DNA of 64,000 nucleotides from Gnetum montanum (GCA_015680685.1 MNCI01036290.1:277901-341900), one strand, 5' to 3'; counted from the stretch's first letter, positions 47,251-60,231 are shown. A program made the numbers and translations. The notes: generated from the letters alone by a model not told the origin.

Positions 47251-48060
47251 AGTTTGTTGATTATAGCGACCTTGCAAGTTGGACAAACTTATATGACTTA
47301 TCGAGAGGTTATTCAAAAGTTTTTTATATATTCAAGCTTTGATGCCAAAACATGGATGGAAAAGTGGAACGGTACTTTGGGACTTGGAGATTCTTGCCTC
47401 CAACCAGTCAAGATGCAATTTAAACACTTCCAGATAGAAACCGCAGGGACTTATTGGTTGTCAAGAGAAGCCAAAATCGATGAATTATCCATATATAGGT
47501 TGTGCTAGTTACTGGTTGAGGAAATTAAAGATTGCAGTGATCCTAATCACGTAACATGTGTTGCTCAGTTTATCTATTTTCATTAAAGAATTTTTATGCT
47601 TCTCCCTGCCGGTGGTTGATAGCTCTGGACACATGCCAGGCAAGTGTTCCTACTTTAACTTTACCGACATCATTAAGCAAGCTGGGTACATTGCTTGGAG
47701 ATAATATGCAGTGGGAAGAAAGTAGTAAATCACTGGCATCATCAATCTTATAAGATTCAGCAGTGGTTTAGGCCCAGCAATGGGATAATAATTCGAATAA
47801 CTACTTCTGAGTTCTTAGATGACACAGAAATAACGCGTATCAGTGGTAGGGATGCACTCTCTGCAGACGTGAAGGAAGGAGACGACCACGAGGGGAATGC
47901 CATCATCGTGTGGCCCTGTCATTCGCAGCTCAACCAGCAATGTACGCTCTTCAACAGCAACCATCCGTTGCTTGGGCAAATGCATGACTGTCTCGGGTAA
48001 CCTCGCGGAAGATTACGTGATGATATTCAACTGTAACACGGCTCCAGAGCCAGAGGCCAT
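47251..48060 (+). pseudogene. Unrecognised gene-like block upstream of the MLO fragment
   Basis: Composition changes to higher GC with normal CpG, and the plus strand has overlapping open stretches (47254-47508, 47556-47753, 47695-48000). The first reads SFDAKTWMEKWNGTLGLGDS. I do not recognise a family. It could be decayed exons or upstream sequence of the MLO gene, or a separate gene fragment. Confidence 0.3.
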
Positions 48061-48162
48061 CGTGGGACGGTAACCACCGATGGCACCCATTTCGTCCCGC
48101 TAATTCTATTGAAAGCTCTTTGTTTAAGGACAATCTGAGGAATTGATCTGCACCGCTTAACA

Positions 48163-48467
48163 ATGGAGGACAAGAGCATGTCGCTAGGGATTACTCTCAT
48201 CCGGTCTGTGGCCACTGTCTTTACTGTGCTTGTGGTTGTTTCCTCGATCATTATATGTTCGATCCACAAGCTCACAGAGTAGCTACGAAGAAGTAGAAAA
48301 AGGCCTCTGCACGAAGCCGCGGAGAAAATGAAAGACGAGCTCATACTGCTGGGTTACCTATCCCTGTTGCTAACGGCATCGCAGTCGCTAGGACTTCTGC
48401 GTCATTGCCAGATTTTGGGAATCAACATCATTTCCACAAGTGCGATTTCAGTATTCAAACCAGATTG
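48163..48467 (+). pseudogene. MLO: MLO-family gene fragment (first membrane segments)
   Basis: From ATG at 48163 the plus strand reads MEDKSMSLGITLIRSVATVF, a hydrophobic segment of about 20 residues (TM1), then a basic loop RRSRKRPLHEAAEKMKDELI, then LLGYLSLLLTASQSL (TM2). The loop plus LLGF(I)SLLLT is the hallmark of the first cytosolic region of MLO proteins, seven-membrane-span plant proteins known for powdery-mildew susceptibility and other roles. One TAG replaces Gln in the loop. The similarity ends at about 48467. MLO proteins have about 500 residues, so this is only the N-terminal fifth. No downstream exons are seen before 49000. Confidence 0.8.
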
Positions 48468-48910
48468 ATTTTTACGGGCGAGAAACACAGCGTCGGTAAT
48501 GATGGACTGCCCAAGGTGTTGCGGTGGTGTCCATCTGCGTGGCGGAAAGTGAGCGGTGGCGTCGCACGCATGATAGCACTCTGAATGTTGTTCGTTATAA
48601 TGATGGCGGTCGTTGCTCCAGTTGAAAGCTCCACACGTTCCTGAAGAAGAAAACTCCAACGATGACGATGACGAAAATATAACTCCACTCCCGAACGCAT
48701 GGCCTGGACCTCTGCCGCCGAAGCTGGATCCCGCCATTATCTTCTCTGCTTAAAATTCTAGTAGACGACATTGATGGCATCCAAGATGGAGGAGAAGCAA
48801 CGCAGCAAATCATAAAACCCTCGTCCTTGTACCGACCACGATTAATTTTCAAAAAAAGGTGTTATTAGCCGATGCCTTAAGCTATGGCGTTAAAGGAATT
48901 AATACGAGCA
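48468..48910. other. Gene-like sequence after the MLO fragment
   Basis: CpG-containing sequence; the minus strand is open at 48402-48737 and the plus strand reads an acidic NSNDDDDEN stretch at about 48655. No domain is recognised. It may be MLO intron or exon sequence, or flanking DNA. Confidence 0.3.
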
Positions 48911-48915
48911 TGAAG

Positions 48916-48940
48916 TTATATATATATATATATATATATA
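48916..48940. repeat. (TA)n microsatellite
   Basis: An uninterrupted TA run of about 12 units, next to the border between gene-like DNA and the following retroelement. Confidence 0.95.
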
Positions 48941-50480
48941 GGAAAAGGAAAAAAGTTATCATTTTAAAGAAAATTATTGGGCAGGACACTTGCTAACTAT
49001 GGCTTGAATTTCTTTAATAAAAGTTATTTCTTATGTGGTTATGAGTAAATCCTCTCGATATTTGTAACTTACCTTAATTTCTTATGATGCTTGTAACTAC
49101 CCAAAAGCTACTATAAAAAGAGCTTCAAGGGTAAAATTCAATGTGAGGGAGGAAAGAACCTGAAAAAAGATTAAAGATTACTTGTAAGAATGGCTTGCTA
49201 ATTGATCATCAATCTATCTACTTTGTTTAAATCCTGTGAGTTCTTTTCTTCTTATTTTGTCTTAGTTGTTTAGCTAATAGTTTAGGTAGTATTGTGCTTG
49301 ACATTTAATTTTGGGATTTTCTGAGTTCTCTTATAGCTCTATTTTCACATAATTCTAAATTTTTGTTTAGTTGCCATATAAGAGCTTATGTTGTTTTTGA
49401 AAAGCATCTTGGGTAATTTAATAGTAATGCCTTTATAAAATTACTTGCTTGAGTTTGGAGGGTCTAGAAAATCTTTGATATTTTGATCTAACTTGAAATA
49501 GCTTCAATTTTTAAAGTTTTTTCCTTAATATTTCAATCTTCATATTGTTAAATCACTTCTAATAGCTCTATTATTTGCAATTCTTGACAACTATTTAACT
49601 AGCAAAATAATAGCTTGTATTTTGTCATTTACAAAGCATTTTGGTAGTTTAATAAGAGTGTCTTTTACAAAATTGTTTTTTGAGCTTAAAAGGCTTGGAG
49701 AATTTGTGATATTTTAGATTGAAATGGAATAGCTTTATTTCAAAGTGTTTTCTCATGTTCAATCTATCTCACTTAAATGTTTAAGATTTCATACAAATTT
49801 TCTTTCTTTTCTTCTTTCTTTTAAAATCCATTAAATCTCACTCTATTTCTAGTTTTCTTGTGGATCTTTCTCTCTAAGGAAGGAGTAGATTTTTGCAGCA
49901 TTGTGCTTAAGCATTTTGGTGAAATTTTATTTGTTTCAAGCAATGTACTGTAGGGACTATATAGACTAAGTGGCTTGACAAAATAGGAATCTTTAATGAC
50001 TCATAGTATTCAACAAGGTTAGCTAAATTCCTTTTATAATAGCCAGTTATAGCTTCATACACAAATCATATCATTTCAACATTCATAATAGCAAACACAC
50101 ATTTACAATTAGTTTTCTCTATTACCACTAAGTTTATTTGGAGATATATATGCCTTGGTGTTGCCAGAGACCAGCAAGCACCTAAACTCAAGTTTAAAGG
50201 AACACCTTCATTTCCTGTGATCCCAATCACAAGAATGAAGGTAAACATTGGTGATCCCAAATGGTTGCCAATAGTTTTTTTTAGCACTAGAAAAAGGGAA
50301 AAAAGATTAGCTATTATTTTGAGTTAATGACCAAAGAGAATGGTAGTTAAGAAGATTTTGAAAGTTCTAAAGAATTTTCTGATTATAAGATTGATTATTC
50401 ATTGGAGGAAGAATAGAAAAAGGTTTTTGAGTTTGGGATAAGTAGTGGAGTAAAAACTATAAGGATAAGGAGTTCACCTC
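48941..50480 (+). other. Probable 5' LTR and leader of element D
   Basis: The stretch is AT-rich and non-coding and precedes gag of D. A TATA-like ACTATAAAAAGAGCTTC is near 49110. TTGGTGTTGCCAGAGACC at about 50155-50173 is a candidate primer site, a decayed relative of TTGG(T/C)GTTGCC-type sites. I found no second LTR to confirm the borders. Confidence 0.4.
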
Positions 50481-50482
50481 TT

Positions 50483-51600
50483 TTGTCTAGTTTATCAATC
50501 TATAGAAGAAGGCCAAAGAAATATAAGAGTTCAATGATCAAAAGAAATTTTAATAAGATGGCAAATCCACAACTAGTGAATCATTGGCAAAGAGTGACAT
50601 CATTAAGGCTTCAAAATTACAACAATATTCCTAAGGCAATTTATAAATACTTACCTAAACCTATTATTCCTATAAAAGCTTACTTGGCTGAAGAATACCT
50701 TCACTTATTTAAGTTAGCTTTAACTCATGCAATTATTCAACACTAAGATCAAGCCTGTAGGTTGTTTGTAACAAATTTAAAGGATATGGCTCAAATTTGG
50801 TATTCAAACATGCCAAGCAACAATATCACAAGTTGGGATGACATGAAAAACCTTTTCTTGGCCCAATTTGATAATTAATTGAATTAATAACAACTATACT
50901 ATGGGCTAGTACAAGCTAAGCAAGGAGTTAAAGAATCAATTAGAGATTTCAACATTAAATTTTAATGAATTTGTGGGTTGTTTCAAAGATAGTTTAGACC
51001 ATCATATGAAATGCTTAGGGACACTTATCTTAAGGCTATGAATCCCAATATTTCAATCTAGTTAAGGAGAACTCCAAACTTGGTAACACTAAATGACTAC
51101 TTTAGTGAGATTATACAGTTAAAAAAATAGTTGAACTTAAACAATGAAGAAATTATCACAACTTAAAAAAGAGAAAAAAAATTATGATTCCTATGCAAAA
51201 TTTTGTCCATCTTAAAGCATTATCGAGGCCATCCCATATTAAAACAAAGCAAGAGTTAGAAAGTAGAGAATCTGAAAAAGGATAGTTAATGAGAGACTTA
51301 TCCAACAAAGTAGTGAAACTAGAAAAAGCTTTGGCAAAACTTAAAATCAAGTTAAAGAAAAATAGAAAACATAAACATCAAAACACTAACTTAGTATATG
51401 ATGAGGATGATGGTGATGTTGTTATGTCCAACTTCTTTGATATTGAATCTAATAATGAGCTATCTAGTGTTCATTACATAAGAAAATCTTCTAACAATGG
51501 ATCTAGTGATACCTCTTCTCTATCAAGTTCTGAAGAGGATATGTCATTAGATGAAGAGTGTAATAACAATGAAGAAAATAGATATAACCTTTGATCAAAG
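50483..51600 (+). pseudogene. gag of D
   Basis: The capsid-type domain reads RLFVTNLKDMAQIWYSNMP, then SWDDMKNLFLAQF (50755-50875), the usual plant gypsy gag pattern of a W-Y motif followed by W..L...F...F. The C-terminal part (51289-51594) is charged, with a Lys-rich coiled segment (VVKLEKALAKLKIKLKK) and a Ser/acid tail (SSDTSSLSSSEED). No zinc knuckle was found. Stops divide the frame. Confidence 0.75.
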
Positions 51601-51961
51601 GAAACATTAATCACTTCTAGGCCTCCAAACATCATTTTTGATCTAGCTACTAAGAGAAAGGTCTTTGAACCAAGTGAAAGAGAGAGAGAAAAAAGTAAAG
51701 AAAATTGAGTAAAGTGAAGTACTCAATATCAAACTTTTAATAAATGGATGAAGAAACCAAGATTTTATGAAGATCAAGAACATAATCTAATTGAGAATTT
51801 TAAACACATCAAGGCCAACATTAGTATATGTCAATTATTATAGATAGGAGATTAGCAAAAAAATGCTTTAGAGCTTATTAAAGGTAAAAAGAGAGTTGGA
51901 GAGTTAGAGTTAAGTTATATGTCTAACATTAACATTGATAAGGCAACAAAAACTAGCTATG

Positions 51962-51966
51962 ATTGT
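51962..51966. other. Left target-site duplication of element C (ATTGT)
   Basis: ATTGT precedes the LTR start TGATGAG at 51967 and is repeated at 61127-61131. Confidence 0.92.
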
Positions 51967-52824
51967 TGATGAGCGGCAACATACTCCTACACCCAACCAT
52001 ATGAATCACAAGCGTTCACGCATGATCTGGTTGAATTTCATATATGAAACTAGTTGTGCATCTAGATCATTATGCTTTGATCAGAGTTTGCTATCTTCCC
52101 ACTTGGACTAGTGGTAGCTTTGTCACATATGGTTTAGTCCAAAGTGAGGCATATGATTGATGTTTCCTAATTCTATGCTACTCCTAATGACAATAAAGAG
52201 ATAAATTAATTAAGCTAATAAACAGTGGAAAGTAAAATTTAAACTAGCCTACGTGTGATAACTATTTGTTCCTAATCATCCGCACATGCCTTGGACTTCA
52301 TGTAACTACTACTGAGGTTACCAAGCGTACATCACTGGGCTTACCAAATGATATACTACTAGGTTACTAAGTAATTACACTTAAGCACTCATGCTTAGTT
52401 GTACTCATTCTGCTTAATGATAGGAATTGTAAAGAGTAATAAATGGAAACATTAACTAAGGAAAATAGTAAATAATTAAATAATTAAAAGTAATAATAAA
52501 TTTAAGTGGATACTACAATGATGGAAATAATCTCAATCTTTATTTCTGATCATGTAATGTGTCCAAGTACATCACACTTGAATAAGGATGTCATACAATT
52601 AAAAACATCACACTATAGGCATGCACTAGAAAATAACAAAATTGAAATCAATAATCTATGAAAAGGCTAGCTAAAATCTAAAACTAAAACTATGTCCCAA
52701 TTGTGCACCCAAGTGTTGTATTTATAGGCTAGCATAGAATAGATGATATCGAATATCTAACATCATTTCTTAGGACTCGATATTGGGTACTCGATATTGG
52801 AGTTGATAAAATCATGACTCATCA
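51967..52824 (-). repeat. 3' LTR of C (left)
   Basis: 858 bp, from TGATGAGCGGCAAC to ATGACTCATCA. It aligns throughout with 60232-61126. The last 100 bp on plus hold GATATC/GATATTGG repeats, one fewer than in the other LTR, and a TATA box (minus, CCTATAAATACAACAC). Confidence 0.9.
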
Positions 52825-52999
52825 TACCTGCATGACTAAATGAAAACTCATCCTTGAGTTAAAAAAAATGAGAAACAAGTTTTTTTACAAAATATTGGAA
52901 AGGTGTGGAATTATTAACTAACTCAAACAAACAAACAAAACAATTGACTCTTACATGCTGTAGTGGTGTTTTAGAAAAATTTGGACACAAGATCACAAG

Positions 53000-55739
53000 A
53001 CAAAATTGAGAAGCTCATGTAGTTCCCAGAGGTGATGGCTCCTCCATTGGTCACTTCCCTTTGTCACCAAGCTTCTGAAATTTATAGTGGTTAAGTAGTT
53101 CCTGCAACTTTTCTTCTTTCATCCTTAGGTCATGTACCATCTAGGCTACTGAGCCAATGTTTACTAGTGCTAGTACATCGTGAGGGCATGGTAGCTATGG
53201 GAACATTTTGTTAGCCTTCATGTACTAGGCCAAAAATTACCATAATTCCTCCTTAAAGGCCTCAACCGTTTCTTTCAATTCATGATGATCTATTAATCTT
53301 TGGGCTAGGTCTAAGGAAACATCCTTCTATCTATGGTTGTAAGCTTTGATCACCTCAAGTTTTGAGTTTGCTACATGGAGTTTTTGCAAAGTAGCTATTT
53401 TATCCACAAACTCTTTCTTGTATAATGTGTAGGTGGTTGCTACATGATGCTCCAATTCATTTTTCAGCTAACCTGCTATTAACATCGCAAGGTTGGCATA
53501 TCTAAGGTTAGCCAATGCCATGTATTCCTTTAAATCCTTGATCTGTAGGTCTTTATTCTTCACTTCCACTTACTAGACCAAGGCATAACTATACCAATTA
53601 GGATTTTGCATTAATATGGATCCAATATGAGCTTTGGCCATCTAGATTTCCTTTTCATTGATTTGCTTATACATGCCTACTTGGTCTTGGAAGTGTTCCT
53701 TTGGCTTCTCATGCTTTTTGGCCTGATTCTGCCACGTGCTTATTTTGATTGTAGACTTTTGTTAAATGGTGTAAAGCTCCTCCATCAAGAGGGTTCTATT
53801 TTCTCTAGTCAATCTGCTAATATCTTGGTTGACCTTCATCAGTTGTTCTCTTAACTAATGAACACTTTCTTCCAAAACATTCTTTTGTTTTTCCATGGTG
53901 ATCAACCTTGAGTTTTTGGCAGCAAGTTATTTATTTTCTTCTTAGGCTATGGCCAGTGCCTTTTTATGCACATAGGATTTTACTTTTGCAATGGAGGCAT
54001 TCCAAACCACCTTCTCCTTTTCTTGCTTCGCATCTTTGTTCTCTTCGAGTAGTTTATCCAGCTGCTTTTTTCTAAATTGATCTAGCTAATTAGGTACAAC
54101 AAACTAGGCAGGATCTCATCTTTCAACTCTTAGGATAGCTAGTTTCTATTGCAAACATTACACTTTTGCTTCTGCATGGTCCACTCTAGCCTTAGCCATG
54201 ACCAACTTCCCCTTGGTAGCAATGAGGTGTGATTGCACTATAGTGACATCAATGGGGATGTCAAACAAGGTGGTCATTATTTATTCTATCTGGGGTAATC
54301 TATCTAATACATCCTCATGTGCTACAAGAGTCATTGAAGTTTCAACAAGCATTTGTGGATCTCTAGTCCCAATCAAATCCACTAGGGGCACAATAGGCAC
54401 ATTGAAAGATTCCTTCATGTGATTCGTTATCACCTCTACTACACTTGCGACATCTTGATGTTGCATGACTACTACTGTGGCACCTTCTCTTATTTTAAGC
54501 ATCACTTAGAATGATGTGGCATTACCATATATTTTTCTAGACCACTGGGATTCTCCTCCTAACTGTAGTAAAATCTATCCTCTTGTTGCATTGATTGAAA
54601 TAGTGGATTACATGACATTGTCAAGGACTTTGAAGAGGCTTGACTCCTCTCTACTTTCGCAGTTGAGCATTTCAATATTTTTTTGCAAGTGGCTCATTGT
54701 AGACTTGTAGTCTTGTGGTGGAGGTGGTGGAGCTTGTGTCTCACGATGCTATTCAAGCTCCTGTTCTGATTCTTTTTCTAGTTTTTCTTCCTTCTCTAGT
54801 TCTTGCTCCTCACCAAGGTCTTTCCTTGGTGCTACCAATTTAATCAATTTAATGAAGGAAGAATTCTAAGCCTTTCTAGGAATGCCATTTTTGTATCCCA
54901 AGATTCTAGCACATTTGCATAGCTTTCAAATTAGGCAAGGGAATGGAAGTGTTGGCTTTCCTACCTTCTACTCTTCAAACCACCTCTAAATTTCCATGCA
55001 ATATAACTGAGGATTGTTGACCATGTATTTACCCATTAGTATGGCACTTCCCCTGGTCACATATGTTGAAATCCTGTTGAGCTCTTTAGTTGGGAAAAGA
55101 TGATATGTGCCTATCTTGAAATAGGTCCTCTCTTCTAGAGTCAATTCATCATATGTTTTTTCATCCTTGTCGTATGCGCACTTTAGCCATAGCTTCCTAG
55201 TGTCATGATCAAACCTTGTGGACAAATAGGCTAACTTAGCCCTCTCATTTGGTAGATTAAGGGCTTCAGTGATTGCTTTGATCGAGAATGCAACAGTGAC
55301 TCCACAAATGTTAATAGTGGTACCCTTTTCTTTGTTGTGTCAAAATTGGTAGCTTTTATCAAGGTACCATTTGTAGTGTTTGAAAGGATGGGCCATAGTG
55401 GTGACACCTGAAGTTGCATCCAAACTACCTCTAGAGAAAATGCTATAAATAGGCCAAAGTTCATCTCCACGATAATTGTGGGATCAACATGGATTTTTCT
55501 TAAATGGTCTTAATGCATTCTGGAGGCAACGTGAGGTGTTGTCCTTGCATGGGGGCTTGTGGTTCTATGGACTCTCCTTGGACTGACTATCCTGTGATAG
55601 GAGCCTCTTGATGAATACTAAATGATTGGATTTCCAATTCCTCATGCTCACCTTGCTCACCTCATTAGCCTCTACCATCTCTTGGGTGTTTGGTTGCTCC
55701 CTGTGAAGGTCCTACTTAAGCTCCTCTTTTTGGGGCCAT
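53000..55739 (-). pseudogene. Extra ORF of C: plant-transposon domain plus long coiled coil
   Basis: On the minus strand a likely start at 55739 reads MAPKRGAQVGPSQGATKHP. At 55330-54880 follow INICGVTVAFSIKAITEALN, then TYHLFPTKELNRISTYVTRG and LPFPCLIQKLCKCARI. This order (G-x-V-x-F-S...I..L, then a LP-T block, then LPFPSLI..LC..A) is that of the accessory domain common in plant retroelement ORFs (Pfam 'putative plant transposon protein'; to be confirmed by search). The rest (54800-53050) is highly charged, heptad-like sequence predicted as coiled coil (for example LREQLMKVNQDISRLTREN). Frameshifts and TAG stops are present. Its own promoter may lie at 56285-56390. Confidence 0.65.
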
Positions 55740-56279
55740 TTTCAACTAATTAAGGATCAGATGTTACTAAGGCATTGTTATTTATCGTTAATGGGTTTAT
55801 ACCTTAGTCATGACCTTAGTTCCATTAAGTTCTTTAGTTCACATGATTGTAGAGTTAGAAGAATTTTTAGAAAAATGCCCAAAAAGTTTTTATCTTGTTT
55901 ATGACCCTTCGTAATTGGTTCCTTTTTGGTTATGTATGGTGTATTATGAAGGTTATCATCCCTTGGGTGAAAACATTAAGGTTTTTGGCATTAATACCAT
56001 TGATTTTTATTATAACACTTAAGGTTTTTAACCTTCTTATCCTTGTAATATCTTCTAGGTGATAGCAAATTTTAGAAAATTGGCACAAGTTTCTCATGCA
56101 ACCAACCCCCATGGTTAAGTTAAACACTTCAAGTTCAAATAGGATCAAATAGTACAAGAATTGGAGCAATATTGAGCAAGATATTGCAAGTGGACGTTGA
56201 TTGTGCAAAGCTCTAAGTCATGAAAGAAAATTTGAAAAACTGCCCTAGTTGCAAATGATGAGAATGGAGTTTGAGCACC

Positions 56280-56395
56280 ATGGGGATCATATATATAGGT
56301 TTTGTAAGACCCGATATCAAGTACCAAATATCAAGTATCCAACATCAAGGCCAACCCAATATTGGGTAGTCAATATCAGGGTCCATGAAATTGCA
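56280..56395 (-). promoter_or_regulatory. Internal promoter-like region of C sharing motifs with its LTR
   Basis: On the minus strand, copies of a TTGATATCGGGT-like motif (GATATTGACTACCCAAT, GATATTTGGTACTTGATAT) precede a TATA box (CCTATATATATGATCC, about 56301-56286). The LTR of C has the same arrangement: CTTGATATCGGGTCC repeats, then CCTATAAATACAACAC. It lies upstream of the extra ORF. Confidence 0.5.
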
Positions 56396-56399
56396 TTGA

Positions 56400-57680
56400 A
56401 TGAGGGTACTAAGCATGGAAAATGAAGCTCTAGGATTGGTGGGAAGGTTTTAGGTTAGGTCCATAGTTTTGGGGTGAGTAAGAAATCATATGTAGGCATC
56501 AAAAGTATGAGAATATGGATTCATCGATGTTTAAAGCTTCTAAAGATGCAAGAAAATAGGAATTATACTAAGGTTATGAAATAGATCAATTACATGATAA
56601 TGGAAAGCATAAAATTTAGCAATTATGCACTTGGAAGGTAAAGAATGATGTGGTTGTGTCAAACAAGTACAAGTTACAATAGTTACACAAGTGGGTCCTC
56701 CCTAGAGTAGGCTCAAGCCTATGATGCCCTTGCATAACCACACCTAAAGATATCCATAGGCATTAAAGGGGTTGAATTCAATGCATACCTATGAAACAAA
56801 ACACAATGTTAAAATCACCCATTTGAGAAAATAACTCTATGTTACATAAACCACAAGCTAGGATCAGATAAATAGTGAGATGACATGGATTGTAGAAATT
56901 GGAATGTGAAGTATCTTACCCAAGGCATAATGAATCATTCTGTATTATTAATGGTTAAGTAATCATTAGCCCTTATTTTCAATATTCAAACCAAGTCCAA
57001 ACCACATTTTAGTGACATCACATCATATCATCACTTCAGTTGACAACCATAAGACCACCACAGTTACAAGGAGTAACATTACTTGGCATTTTCTCCAAGG
57101 GAGGAGCTTATTTATGTCACATTTTTTTTTGGAAGTCTAAGAAGATGCCAATCTTCAAGCATGGATACATGTCTTTCTAGTGGGACCCTAAGCAATTTAT
57201 TCAATGCCTTGTTATTATACTCTTACTCCCATTTGTCGTTATATCTACAAGGATATAATTACAACCTTAGCAACATGATAGAACCTATAGAAGTGGCCAA
57301 AGAGAATCTAGAAATTCCCTTGATGTCACACCCTTCACATTTTCCCTTGGTTCTTCACTTTTCTATCTAGGCACAAGGAACATGAATTTTTTGTAGTTTT
57401 GGTGATGAAAAAGATCATTATAACCAAGGTAAGAACCTCTGACTAGTGGAATGAGTGGATGGATGACATGATCTCACTGTCTAAATAATCAATCCCTTAT
57501 GACTTGACAACATAGAGAAAACCTCTTCTCAATAGGCTACATGATCATTTTATTTATGAGATTACTAACAAAGAAAATAAAAACAAAATTTGGAAAAAGT
57601 TGAGAAGGATAGGAGAAATCATATCAAGAAATAAGAAGATGACAAAAAATTGGAAACCAAAAAGATGAAAAACACTTATT
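56400..57680. other. Interior spacer of C
   Basis: Sequence between the extra ORF promoter and gag. A plus-strand ORF at 57083-57370 has no recognisable domain. Nothing else is identified. Confidence 0.35.
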
Positions 57681-57689
57681 AAGTCTAAA

Positions 57690-60050
57690 GGTTAGAATGG
57701 GGGGTTTCCCCCAAGACCAAATAGTTGGTCATGACAAGAATTAATAAGTGGATAGGTAGGCTTCATGCATGTATAAAACATTATTAACCTTTCATGTTCG
57801 AGCCACTGGGTGTCTCTTTGTTTGGTGGTAGCTACATAGATAAGTTGTTCTTCACATACTTGGTTGTTAAATGTATGATGGATTAGGGTATGAGTTGTAT
57901 TAACATTGTGAATGTTTGGCCCACAATTGCACCCTAGATCATGGTACGGTATGCATGGATTTGTGTGTCTTCCCACACTGCTAGATTCATTATGTCAGCT
58001 TGGTGATAGAGTAACAATGGATGGAGACCCTTGCATAAGATCATAGGACATTGGTTGTGAAAAGGAAGGCATTGCACTAGATTGGGATTGTACTGGTTTA
58101 GATGATGTGGTAGGTCCATGAGTGTTGCACTTCCACCTAAGGCCTATCCTAAAGAAAAGATATTTCCAAGTTTGTGGTGGGAACCTACTATTATCAGCAC
58201 GTCTATGCACATTTGCAACACAAGTGGCATTTTTTTGGTGCGGTTGTGGTGCTGAACCTTCCTATGTTGCTGGCAGTGGCACATGAGAAGGTCGAGTATG
58301 AGAATATTGATGATAGGATGGATGGTAAGAGGCACGAGGTGGTGATCCTTCAAGAGATATCATGGCTTGATGGTACTCTGGAGAGTGATAGTAGCCATTT
58401 GAAGTAGAGGACATAAAACTGGTTGGAGACATAGGATGTTGAACATAATATCCATGTGGTTTCATCTAACAAAAAAGATAAGGTTGGTTTGGTGGTAGCC
58501 TCCCCCACAACTATGGGTTTGGCCACTATGGTTGATGGCAATGTTAAGGCTNTTCGGATTTAGTGCACCTACCCAATACTCATGTAGATGCAACAAGACT
58601 AGGAAATGGCCCTTCAGATGATCATATACGTAGGTCTCACACCCATTATCTTCATTTTTGGTTGAGTCTATAACCTCACTTTCTTCAACCATTTTTCCTA
58701 CTTGATGAAAATTGTTTCTAGCTATTTCCTAGTTCTACCTCCTTTGTTTATTGTGACTGCCTCGTTTGTTTTTGCGTGACCTTCTCCTCTATAGTTTCTA
58801 CCAAATTTGTAACTTTGTTGTATATGCATTCTAACACCCTGTTAAACTTTGCTTCAAGTTCATGGATAGACTTCTGTGTCAGAAAGAGCCAATGTAGAAT
58901 CACCTTATCAAGAGTAGTTTCTTTCTCCTTACCATAAATATGGACCTTCTTCGTTTGAAGAGTTGGGTCCCAGTGATATTTCTTAACATTCTCCCATTTG
59001 CATATCTCTCCTTCTTCTTTTGCTACACCCTCGATTAGCTCTCGGATCTAATGGGTTTGTAGCTCGTATAACTGACCTAGGACATACATCCCAAGGGTCT
59101 CCCATGTTTCATTACGAAGCCCATCTATGATGTAGAAAATTTATCTTTCATCAGAGAAACCATGGCCTAGGCATCTATTCAGTAGAGAATAATATTTATC
59201 TAAGGCCATGTCCAAGGGTTCATGTTGTTCTTGGCTCCATCCTTGGATTTGTCTCCTCACGTTGGACACCCTTACATAGGTTTGGTATTTCTTGTTGAAG
59301 AGTTCCAACATTGTGAATCACCATTAGATTGAATTTGGTTTCAACGATCTATACCACACCTCAGCTCTATCAATTAGTGTCCATGGAAAGAGCTTAAGCT
59401 TTTTCCATCTACTTTCAATGTTGTAGAAGGCACAAGCATCTTAGAAGGCTTGTACATGATGTTGTGGATTTGAATCATAGCCTCTTGAAAATTTAGGAAT
59501 ATTATTCATATCAAGCCTAGGTAAGAGGCTCTCTTTGTGATGCCTACAAGATATCATATCTACCTCTATGATCTACATCAAGCTCTTAGTGGCCAACAAT
59601 GGTTCATCATCATCAGACATGTTGTGATGAAAATTTCTATTTCTATCCATTTGATTGTAATGATTTTACCTATGTTCATGTTGATGACCTTGAGTTTTCC
59701 TGTGGATTTGATTTTAATTTTTAGTTTGATGCCAATGATGAGCTCAGTCTCTATATCTACATTCATATTCATCAGAACTAGATGTGGAAGGAGAAGAGGA
59801 AGATGAGGAACTAGAAGGATTGTCATGGCCTCTATGGTGCTCCCTAGGGTCCCTTGATTTATCATTTCTAGATTCTAAGGAGGTCATAGGCCTTGAGGCC
59901 TTCCCTAGTCTAGGACTTACTTTGTCACCTTTAGGGTTGTCTACCTTAGGTGAATGTAGTCCTTGAGGGTCTTCAAGGTGATCATGAACAGATGAAACCC
60001 CTACATAAGGTTGGTCACTCCAATTTTCTTCATTGTATATCTCATTAGTT
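57690..60050 (-). pseudogene. Athila-like gag of C
   Basis: On the minus strand the core at 59560-59000 reads LFPWTLIDRAEVWYRSL, then LELFNKKYQTY, then LNRCLGHGFSDER.IFYIIDGL and NETWETLG, the pattern of Athila-type gag (W-L-x-S-L, F...Y, HG-L/F-x-D, F-Y-x-G-L). The C-terminal region (58720-57700) is rich in His, Tyr, Ser and Pro (YHPSYHQYSHTRPSHVPLP). TAG stops and frameshifts occur. One undetermined base is at 58552. Confidence 0.72.
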
Positions 60051-60206
60051 CTCCAATGAATACTTTTTCTATATAATACATTATCACTTCCTTGTGAAAG
60101 AGATATTGTTTTTAGTTAATGATGTGTGTGATTTAATATTTTTTGAAAGATATATCGTTAATGTGTTTACAACGATCGTGTATAATATAACTAATCTAGA
60201 TAACTA

Positions 60207-60231
60207 GCACCATCCCTAGCAACGATGCCAA
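60207..60231 (-). promoter_or_regulatory. Primer binding site of C, tRNA-Asp type
   Basis: On the minus strand TTGGCATCGTTGCTAGGGAT follows the LTR end. It differs from the Athila/Tat tRNA-Asp site TGGCGCCGTTGCCGGGGA only by C-to-T and G-to-A type changes. This fixes C as a minus-strand element. Confidence 0.8.

Noticed and set aside
48402-48737. Minus-strand ORF of 111 codons
   Set aside because: It overlaps the plus-strand MLO reading and has low-complexity Ser/Gly sequence with no domain; it is probably a shadow of GC-rich sequence.
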